Source: an uncultured Alphaproteobacteria bacterium (GTDB lineage: Bacteria > Pseudomonadota > Alphaproteobacteria > Rickettsiales > UBA1997). Taken from it: a DNA stretch of 16,634 nt. Positions within the stretch are counted from its first letter, which is position 1, and the number at the start of each line of letters is the position of its first letter. Under the pieces are notes generated by a model that was given only the letters and a program-made list of their open reading frames with translations, did no database searches and had not been told where the DNA came from. The position numbers and the translations under genes are program-made. The stretch covers positions 1-16,634 of the forward strand of contig CAIUFU010000257.1 in NCBI GenBank assembly GCA_903898475.1. Direction: 5' to 3'. Positions 1 to 5,346 of this stretch are shown here, one piece after another.

Positions 1-33
1 CCTTCGACGACGCTCTCGCTTTGCTCAGGGACC
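1..33. repeat. Fragment of a dispersed intergenic repeat (tentative)
   Basis: The first 33 bases are much richer in GC than the flanking AT-rich sequence. They begin CCTTCGACGACG and end GCTCAGGGACC, a pattern typical of short palindromic repeats scattered between genes in many bacteria (CCTTCGAC at one end, GCTCAGGG at the other). The element lies just past the stop codon of the ankyrin gene and may be cut by the window edge. Only one copy is visible here, so repeat status is inferred from its resemblance to that general class. Confidence 0.4.
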
Positions 34-42
34 TATAAAATT

Positions 43-1179
43 TTAACGCGCACCAAGATTAGTCATCGCAGCCAACCTCTTCAACCCTGCGCTCAACTCT
101 CCACCACCATTTTCCTCAGCAAATTCAACAAAAGTTTTTGTCACTTTTTTAAACAATCCTAATTGATGATTTAGCGACAAAATTCCGTAAGCATTAAAAG
201 TAACGCCATCTTGCAAAAGAATTTTGGTTTCACCCAAATTAGTCGCGTTAAATTGCTTAATTGTTGCAGATAAATTTGCCGAAACATTATCCAAACCAGC
301 CCCACTAAAAAGGCTCGCCTTAACTTTCTGATATTTTTTGATCTGCTTAATTACATCTTCACTCTTATTTTCTTGAGCAACTACTAAAGCATGTTCCCAT
401 TTGGCAGCGCCGTAATTCATTAGCAACACCACCATTTCAACTAGGTTGTTTTTAGCAGCAAATTCCAATGCTGTTAGACCAAAAGTTGTTTCTATTTCTT
501 TATTAATTTTTGCGTTGAGCAACAGCACCGCAACATCAATAAAATTGCCCACTACCGCGTAATGCAAAGCAGTCATTTTATGATTATCTAAAATTGTCTG
601 CGCATTTTTATCGGCATTTAATGAAAGCATTAATTGCACAACTGACACATGACCAAACTCAGCGCCAACCAGCAAAGGAGTAAGCCCAAAGCCAGTTTTA
701 GTTTCTTTATCAACACCAGCATCAAGTAAGGCTTTCATCACATCAACATGCCCAAATTGTGCGGCGTAATGAATTGGCACCCAGCGACGTTTTCTTTCTG
801 AAGCTTGCGCATTTTTGTCAGCCCCTGCCGCAAGTAAAACTTGAGTTACAGCAATATGTCCGTTGGTTGCAGCAAAATGTAGTGGCGTAAAATAATCTTC
901 ATTACGCGCATCAACTTGCTGTGGAGCTGGCGCATCAGCCAAAAGCTTTCTCACGCTCGCCTCATCGCCAAATTTTGCTGCAAGATGCAAAGTGGTGTTT
1001 CGTGAAATACCAAATCTGCAATCGATCAATTCTGCTTTTGCTTGTGCGCTTTGCGCCGCAATAATTTCAGCGGTAAAATCGGCAATTGCTTTTTTGATTT
1101 CCAAAATTTCTTCCGCAGAAATTCTGATCAACATTCTTTCCGAATTTTTGTCTAAAAAGTTTTTTAGTTCTTGTTGCAT
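43..1179 (-). CDS. Ankyrin-repeat protein
   Basis: A 378-residue protein with about six consecutive ankyrin repeats, at roughly residues 61-93, 97-125, 133-163, 166-195, 202-231 and 234-262. Repeat signatures visible are TTLHLAAKFGD, TPLHFAATNGH, VPIHYAAQFGH, TPLLVGAEFGH and TALHYAVVGNF. The first 55 residues are polar and probably helical. About 110 residues after the repeats match nothing I recognise. There is no signal peptide or membrane segment, so it is cytoplasmic or exported by a signal-independent route. Ankyrin repeats bind proteins, and in intracellular alphaproteobacteria such proteins are often effectors, but nothing here proves secretion. The start lies 17 bp after the stop of the upstream membrane-protein gene, so co-transcription is likely. 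The family call is secure; the function is unknown. Confidence 0.9.
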   Translation of the reverse strand: MQQELKNFLDKNSERMLIRISAEEILEIKKAIADFTAEIIAAQSAQAKAELIDCRFGISRNTTLHLAAKFGDEASVRKLLADAPAPQQVDARNEDYFTPLHFAATNGHIAVTQVLLAAGADKNAQASERKRRWVPIHYAAQFGHVDVMKALLDAGVDKETKTGFGLTPLLVGAEFGHVSVVQLMLSLNADKNAQTILDNHKMTALHYAVVGNFIDVAVLLLNAKINKEIETTFGLTALEFAAKNNLVEMVVLLMNYGAAKWEHALVVAQENKSEDVIKQIKKYQKVKASLFSGAGLDNVSANLSATIKQFNATNLGETKILLQDGVTFNAYGILSLNHQLGLFKKVTKTFVEFAEENGGGELSAGLKRLAAMTNLGAR

Positions 1180-1196
1180 TGCTTAAATTTTTTAAA

Positions 1197-1727
1197 TTAA
1201 CGACCACGAGAATGTTGCTTTCCAGCCTGACGCTCTTTGGCTTCGATCATGCTCGCCCAAAAGCCTTTATCACCACGCTTATTCAAAACTTGCGCTGACT
1301 GAATTAAGTAAGTCAATTTCTGACCCAAAATCATTGAAGTCCAGAAACCAATGGGCTTTACGATATCAACTATGTTCATTTGATTCATTTCTTGACGATC
1401 CATCTCTTGTTCTCGCGACGGCACTATTTCGTAACTACCACTTTCTTTTTGATTGCCCCTCGCCTGCATTTCAGCTTTCACTTCAGAATGCGCCCGCGGA
1501 ATTTCCGACTTCTTGCGCATCAATTCTTCATCTTTTTTGGCAAAGTTTTTCTTCTTGGAAAAAAGTAATTTTTGGCTGGTTTTTTTTAGCGCCAAATAGC
1601 GTTTATAAGCTTGATTTAAAAGGAAGGCGAAGATGATTCGCGCAACTACAATCAGAAAAAAAACCGCAACAAAAATCACCAATAAAATTGGCAATGTTCT
1701 CTCAGCACTGGCGAAAAAATCTGCCAT
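1197..1727 (-). CDS. Unrecognised single-pass membrane protein
   Basis: A 176-residue protein that I do not recognise. Residues about 12-37 form one strongly hydrophobic segment (LPILLVIFVAVFFLIVVARI). Next comes a very basic stretch (about residues 43-66, many Lys and Arg), a charged Glu/Gln/Arg-rich middle (about 66-120), and a C-terminal part containing two similar short motifs, GFWTSMI and GFWASMI, about 28 residues apart. The basic region after the membrane segment predicts the N-terminus outside and a cytoplasmic tail. The ATG overlaps the stop of the upstream IalB-family gene (TAATG), and a GAGGA sequence about 9-10 bases before it can serve as ribosome binding site, so the two are probably translationally coupled. 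The ankyrin gene follows 17 bp later. Open-frame length, spacing and coupling support a real gene. Confidence 0.75.
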   Translation of the reverse strand: MADFFASAERTLPILLVIFVAVFFLIVVARIIFAFLLNQAYKRYLALKKTSQKLLFSKKKNFAKKDEELMRKKSEIPRAHSEVKAEMQARGNQKESGSYEIVPSREQEMDRQEMNQMNIVDIVKPIGFWTSMILGQKLTYLIQSAQVLNKRGDKGFWASMIEAKERQAGKQHSRGR

Positions 1728-2221
1728 TATTGTGAATCCTCACAAACTTGTTTCATCTTGGCGTAGCTTTGCACAAAGCCAACTAACGAGTAAGTGTCGG
1801 TTGCAACTTTACCATCACGCGCCACGCCGCTTACAACCATGTCATCATGCTTTTGCATTTCTTTAATCACGTCGATATCGTCATTTTTATCATTAGCCCA
1901 AGCCATGGCTTTGTAAGGAAAAAGATAGAATTTTCGTGAGCCAAAAGAAATCTCAACATTGGAAGTTTTGTTATAAATAAAGCCCGACGAAGTGCTGACC
2001 TCATCGGCGTCATTATCAATATTAGTGACCAAAAAAAATGACTCGCCTCTTTTGTCGTAGGTGCCTTCACGTTTAATCGGGGTTGAAGCCACATAGCAGA
2101 CAGTTTTGTCGCCTCTTTCGGTTTTAAAAACATTCCAATCTTGAAACTTTCCCTGCAATTCCTGCGCCAACGCGACATTGGAAAATAACAGAAAGGCCAA
2201 AAGATATTTAGTAAATTTCAT
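1727..2221 (-). CDS. Invasion-associated locus B (IalB) family exported protein
   Basis: A 164-residue protein with a classical signal peptide: Lys at positions 2 and 5, hydrophobic core at 6-18, probable cleavage after ALA at 17-19. Features expected of the IalB family are the early FQDWNVF, CYVASTP with Cys42, DEVS at about 73-76, the AWA segment near 107-109, and DTYSLVGF at 142-149 followed by a C-terminal Cys160. Cys42 and Cys160 probably form the family's disulfide in the periplasm. IalB was named for erythrocyte invasion in Bartonella, but homologues are widespread in Alphaproteobacteria, including non-invaders, so an invasion role is not implied. It is first in a leftward three-gene cluster and divergent from atpB across 144 bp. 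I see no convincing ribosome binding site before the ATG. Confidence 0.85.
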   Translation of the reverse strand: MKFTKYLLAFLLFSNVALAQELQGKFQDWNVFKTERGDKTVCYVASTPIKREGTYDKRGESFFLVTNIDNDADEVSTSSGFIYNKTSNVEISFGSRKFYLFPYKAMAWANDKNDDIDVIKEMQKHDDMVVSGVARDGKVATDTYSLVGFVQSYAKMKQVCEDSQ

Positions 2222-2224
2222 AAC

Positions 2225-2253
2225 TTGACTTTTGTGGACCCAAAAAATATTTT
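2225..2253 (+). promoter_or_regulatory. Candidate sigma70 promoter for the F0 ATP synthase operon
   Basis: TTGACT (2225-2230) is followed by a 17-base spacer and TATTTT (2248-2253), a good match to a -35/-10 pair. Transcription would start near 2260 and leave a leader of about 105 bases before atpB. The leader contains small palindromes such as TCGCTTGCGA but no clear regulator site. Confidence 0.5.
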
Positions 2254-2365
2254 GCCCGCTTCTTTTTAGGGCCTTTAGAACAAAGCTTCCGCGTGGGTTT
2301 TCCAGATTAGCTCATCGCTTGCGAAAGATCGCGAACAAATTTTAAAAAATCCAACAAATTTTCCA

Positions 2366-3115
2366 ATGTCAGAACTGTCTCACGAGAAACACAATCCTTT
2401 GTCGCAATTTGAAGTGCACAAAATTTTCGATTTGCAAATTGCCGGTTTCGACATCAGCTTTACTAACTCTTCACTTTACATGGTTCTTGCAACCATCTGC
2501 ACAATTGCTCTCATGCTTTTTGCCACCAGAAAAAAATCTTTGATTCCCTCAAAAGTTCAGGTTTTTGCTGAATCAATTTACAGCTTCACTCACGACATGG
2601 TGAAAGGTTCAGTGGGCGATGAAGGCGAAAAATTCTTCCCATTAATTTTCTCACTTTTTACTTTCGTTTTACTTTGCAACCTTTTGGGCCTTACTCCCTA
2701 CAGCTTCACCGCTACTAGCCAAATCGTTGTTACTTTCACTTTAGCGGCAATTGCCTTTTTAATTGTGACTATTTTTGCTATTTGCAGAAACGGCATTGGC
2801 GGATTTTTACATATGTTTTTACCAAGCGGCGTTCCTTTAGTCATGGCTCCAGCAATTTTCGTTATTGAGCTTTTCTCATTTTTAATTCGTCCCGTAACTC
2901 TATCAGTTCGTCTTTTTGCCAACATGGTTGCAGGTCACGTTTTGCTTAAAGTAGTTGCCGGCTTCATCATTTCTTTGGGCATTATTTTCGGCACGCTGCC
3001 TTTCGTTTTCAGCATCATCATGACTGGCTTTGAGCTTTTTGTAGCAGTACTTCAAGCCTACATTTTCGCTATTCTGGTTTGCGCTTATTTGGGCGATGCC
3101 ACTAAAGAACACTAA
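2366..3115 (+). CDS. atpB: F0 ATP synthase subunit a
   Basis: A 249-residue integral membrane protein, normal length for an alphaproteobacterial subunit a. It forms the stationary half-channels through which protons reach and leave the c-ring. The hallmark segment SVRLFANMVAGHVLLKV is present, with the essential arginine at residue 182. The last helix FELFVAVLQAYIFAILVCAY carries the conserved Glu223 and Gln230. About five to six hydrophobic segments are visible, beginning near residues 35-53 and 90-110. The N-terminus (SELSHEKHNPLSQFEVH) matches the usual start of the family and supports this ATG, although the upstream sequence has no strong ribosome binding site. It is first in the operon; the usual upstream atpI is absent, and an IalB-family gene lies divergently instead. 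Confidence 0.97.
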   Translation: MSELSHEKHNPLSQFEVHKIFDLQIAGFDISFTNSSLYMVLATICTIALMLFATRKKSLIPSKVQVFAESIYSFTHDMVKGSVGDEGEKFFPLIFSLFTFVLLCNLLGLTPYSFTATSQIVVTFTLAAIAFLIVTIFAICRNGIGGFLHMFLPSGVPLVMAPAIFVIELFSFLIRPVTLSVRLFANMVAGHVLLKVVAGFIISLGIIFGTLPFVFSIIMTGFELFVAVLQAYIFAILVCAYLGDATKEH

Positions 3116-3128
3116 GAATTTGGCCAAA

Positions 3129-3174
3129 GTTCGTGGGCTAAATGAACTATCCCGATCAATGGGTTTGCACGAAC
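3129..3174 (+). promoter_or_regulatory. Inverted repeat in the atpB-atpE spacer
   Basis: GTTCGTG (3129-3135) and CACGAAC (3168-3174) are perfect 7-base inverted complements, and the 32-base interval between them carries a weaker CCC...GGG pairing. It lies in the 86-base spacer before atpE. The c subunit is needed in many copies per complex, so an RNA structure that stabilises or separates the atpE message is plausible, but this is inference. Confidence 0.35.
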
Positions 3175-3201
3175 AAATCAACTTAATAAATAGGTAAAAA
3201 C

Positions 3202-3456
3202 ATGGAACCAGTAGAAGCAGTAAACACTGCTGTAAGCAATTTTGAAGCTTTCAAATATATCGGCGTTGGTCTTTGCTCTTTGGGCATGGCTGGTGCAGCT
3301 CTTGCAATTGGAAACATCTTCGGTGCTTTCTTTAACAGCATCGCTCGTAACCCATCTGCAGCTCCAAAACTTGAAAAATACATTTACATCGCTGCTGGTC
3401 TTGCAGAAGCAATGGGAATCTTCGCCGTACTTTTGGCGTTCTTGATCATGAACTAA
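3202..3456 (+). CDS. atpE: F0 ATP synthase subunit c (proteolipid)
   Basis: An 84-residue hairpin of two membrane helices, about residues 19-43 and 59-82. The first is the glycine/alanine-rich helix (GMAGAALAIGNIFGAFF). The polar loop contains the conserved Arg49-Asn50-Pro51. The second helix carries the ion-binding carboxylate Glu69 in GLAEAMGIFA. Nothing suggests a sodium-binding site, so proton use is expected. Many copies form the rotor ring in the inner membrane. An AGG seven bases before the ATG is one of the better ribosome binding sites in this window, fitting the need for high expression. The gene is separated from atpF' by a strong hairpin. Confidence 0.97.
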   Translation: MEPVEAVNTAVSNFEAFKYIGVGLCSLGMAGAALAIGNIFGAFFNSIARNPSAAPKLEKYIYIAAGLAEAMGIFAVLLAFLIMN

Positions 3457-3473
3457 ACGAATAAAATCTAAAC

Positions 3474-3514
3474 GTCGGAAGCCTCAAAAACTTCCGACAT
3501 CTCTCTTCTTTTTT
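3474..3514 (+). promoter_or_regulatory. Hairpin between atpE and atpF' (attenuator or processing site)
   Basis: GTCGGAAG (3474-3481) and CTTCCGAC (3491-3498) form a perfect 8-bp stem with a 9-base loop. A pyrimidine-rich stretch follows and ends in six T at 3509-3514. The T run begins 10 bases after the stem, too far for a textbook intrinsic terminator. Partial termination, or protection of the upstream atpE message from 3' decay, would both lower b'/b output relative to c, as the complex requires. Confidence 0.6.
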
Positions 3515-3530
3515 ACAAAAAATTCTCGAC

Positions 3531-3962
3531 ATGCCTCAATTAGATATCACAACCTACGGCGCACAAATTTTCTGGTTTTTGCTTTGCTTCGCAACGCTTT
3601 ACATCTTTGCCAGCCGCATCATTTTGCCAAGAATTCGTAATATTTTAAAAGACCGCAAAACCGTAATTGACGCTGATTTATCACTTGCCACTGAGCTTGA
3701 TGACAAAATCTACGAACTACATTTAAAGACTGAAAGCCTCAGAAAAGACGCCAGCAATCAATATCAAACTAAACTTGACGAGGTAGCTAAAAACGCTGCC
3801 GCACAAAGAGAAAAAATGATCGAAGAACTCAAAGAAAAAATCGAAAAAATCACCGACAAATCACGCAGCGAATTAAAAGATTTTATCGCTAAATCTCGCG
3901 CTGACAGCGAAGTTGCGATCAAAAATCTGTCACAAAAAATCAAAGAAAAAATATTCAATTAA
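3531..3962 (+). CDS. atpF': F0 ATP synthase subunit b'
   Basis: A 143-residue peripheral-stalk subunit of the b' type found in Alphaproteobacteria, cyanobacteria and chloroplasts. The N-terminus MPQLDITTYGAQIFWFLLCF is the b' signature, with one membrane helix at about residues 10-30 followed by LPRIRNILKDRKTVIDADL. The rest is a long charged coiled coil (about 35-140) that dimerises with subunit b and reaches toward F1. It follows the atpE hairpin and is separated from atpF by 13 bp. The ribosome binding site is weak. The order c, b', b is typical of alphaproteobacterial F0 operons. Confidence 0.93.
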   Translation: MPQLDITTYGAQIFWFLLCFATLYIFASRIILPRIRNILKDRKTVIDADLSLATELDDKIYELHLKTESLRKDASNQYQTKLDEVAKNAAAQREKMIEELKEKIEKITDKSRSELKDFIAKSRADSEVAIKNLSQKIKEKIFN

Positions 3963-3975
3963 AACCAAGGATCAC

Positions 3976-4455
3976 ATGTTTCACGACCCGAAATTTTGGC
4001 TCGCAATTGCCTTTTTCACTTTCATCGCACTAGTCATTAAATTCGCCAGAGCCTCTATTTCAAAGTCTCTAGAAGCAAAATCAAAAGCCATTGCCGAAGA
4101 AATTTTAGCCGCCAAAGAAATGAAAGAACGCGCCATTGCGCTTTTGGCCAAAGCTGAAAAATATGCTAAAGAATCTGAAAGCTTTGCCGCAAAACTTTTG
4201 AAAGATGCAGAGGACGAAGCCAAAAAATTTGCCGCCGAAGCTGCAGAAATGGTTGCCTCAGAAATAGCTAAAAAAACTGCTGCTTCAGTTGAAAGAATCA
4301 AAATCGAAGAAATCAGCGCCATCCGCGAAATCAAAAGCCGCATCGTTAATTCTGCGATTGCCAATTTGTCAGAAAATCTTGGCAAAGAAATGACCAAAGA
4401 AAATCACGAACAAGTGATTAGCAAAGCTTTGGGCGATTTCGAAAAAGTTATTTAA
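3976..4455 (+). CDS. atpF: F0 ATP synthase subunit b
   Basis: A 159-residue peripheral-stalk subunit. The start chosen is the ATG at 3976 (MFHDPKFWLAIAFFTF), because AAGGA at 3967-3971 is a well-placed ribosome binding site and the sequence then begins in the normal way for subunit b. The frame stays open upstream to 3913, but that part overlaps atpF' and is not credible. One membrane helix lies at about residues 7-25. A long Ala/Glu/Lys-rich coiled coil follows. It is last in the F0 operon. A palindromic repeat begins six bases after its stop codon. F1 genes are not in the window, matching the split F0/F1 arrangement of Alphaproteobacteria. Confidence 0.93.
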   Translation: MFHDPKFWLAIAFFTFIALVIKFARASISKSLEAKSKAIAEEILAAKEMKERAIALLAKAEKYAKESESFAAKLLKDAEDEAKKFAAEAAEMVASEIAKKTAASVERIKIEEISAIREIKSRIVNSAIANLSENLGKEMTKENHEQVISKALGDFEKVI

Positions 4456-4460
4456 GTGTC

Positions 4461-4480
4461 ACCCCGTCGAATGACGGGGT
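4461..4480. repeat. Palindromic hairpin element between atpF and the TAXI gene
   Basis: ACCCCGTC (4461-4468), loop GAAT, and GACGGGGT (4473-4480) make a perfect 8-bp GC-rich stem. Its form resembles the dispersed GTCA(C/T)CCCGT...ACGGG-type intergenic repeats of many genomes. It could also stabilise the 3' end of the F0 transcript. No T run follows, so it is not a canonical terminator. A GTG at 4456 lies just before it and creates a misleading extended start for the next gene. Confidence 0.6.
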
Positions 4481-4509
4481 CCATTTCGAGCAGACTTCTC
4501 ACTTCCAAA

Positions 4510-5340
4510 ATGACCCGACTTCTAATCCTCTTCCTCCTTCTCACTACCTCTTGCTCACACAATAAAAAATTCACAATTTATTCCGGCGACAAGAAGGCCA
4601 GCTTCTTCAAAATTGCTGATGGCTTGTGCAAAGTTTTTAATCAACAACAAACTAATTCTAACCTTGAATGCGTAGCACTTGAAAGCCACGGCGCTTTAGA
4701 AAATCTCAATCTTTTAAACAGTAAAAAAGCCGATCTGGCAATTATTAAAACGCCTGAGTTTAACAAATTTTTTCTTCCCGAAATTTCCAACCAAACAAAA
4801 TTTGTCGCCAATCTACACCAAGAATATTTGACGTTTTTGGTGCGCAAAAATTCCAAAATAAATTCTCTCGCCAACCTCGCAGGAAAGTCAGTAAATATTG
4901 GCTCAGAGGCCTCATCAAGCGCCACCATCACAGAAAAATATTTAGCGCTTGCCAAAATCACGCCGCAGAAAATTTACCATTTAGGGGCTCGCGACTCCTT
5001 CAAAATGCTGTGCCAAAATCAACTTGATGCTTGGATTTATTTCGTCGGCCACCCAAATTATGATTACGCGCAGACACTTGCAAATTGCGACGTAAAATTG
5101 CTGCAACTTAGTCAAAGCGAGTTAAAAAATTTCTCGCTAGTCGCGCCGTTTTTTAAGAAAAATAAAATCTCAAAAAACTTTTACCCGTCACTTCCAAAAG
5201 AAATTAATACCATTTCTTCCTACACGATTTTAGCATCTAGAAATGATCTCGACCCGCAAATTATAAGTGCGCTGCAAGACGTTTTGCAAAATCACAAAAG
5301 CGAATTAATCAAAGAAAATCCAATTTTTTCTAATTTTTAA
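4510..5340 (+). CDS. TAXI-family TRAP solute-binding lipoprotein
   Basis: A 276-residue protein of the TAXI (TRAP-associated extracytoplasmic immunogenic) family, the substrate-capturing component of a TRAP-type transporter. Family features are the early FTIYSGDKKASFFKIADGL, the CVALESHGALENL region, the NIGSEASSSATI loop in the position of the usual glycine-rich ligand loop, and LDAWIYFVGHPN followed by CDVKLLQL. The start chosen is the ATG at 4510: it gives a short lipoprotein signal (TRLLILFLLLTTSC) with Cys15 as probable lipidation site. The frame is open up to a GTG at 4456, but those codons run through a palindromic repeat. No TRAP permease genes adjoin. It ends 6 bp before pheT. The ligand is unknown; TAXI proteins have been linked to dicarboxylates and amino acids. 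Confidence 0.8.
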   Translation: MTRLLILFLLLTTSCSHNKKFTIYSGDKKASFFKIADGLCKVFNQQQTNSNLECVALESHGALENLNLLNSKKADLAIIKTPEFNKFFLPEISNQTKFVANLHQEYLTFLVRKNSKINSLANLAGKSVNIGSEASSSATITEKYLALAKITPQKIYHLGARDSFKMLCQNQLDAWIYFVGHPNYDYAQTLANCDVKLLQLSQSELKNFSLVAPFFKKNKISKNFYPSLPKEINTISSYTILASRNDLDPQIISALQDVLQNHKSELIKENPIFSNF

Positions 5341-5346
5341 AATCTC

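Noticed and set aside
3913..3975. Longer subunit b start overlapping atpF'
   Set aside because: It reads the end of atpF' in another frame, while ATG 3976 has a good AAGGA site and the normal subunit b N-terminus.
2698..4397. Minus-strand open frames across the F0 operon
   Set aside because: They are shadows of well-recognised atp genes.
4456..4509. GTG start and 18 N-terminal codons for the TAXI gene
   Set aside because: The codons are the palindromic repeat; the lipoprotein signal starts at ATG 4510.
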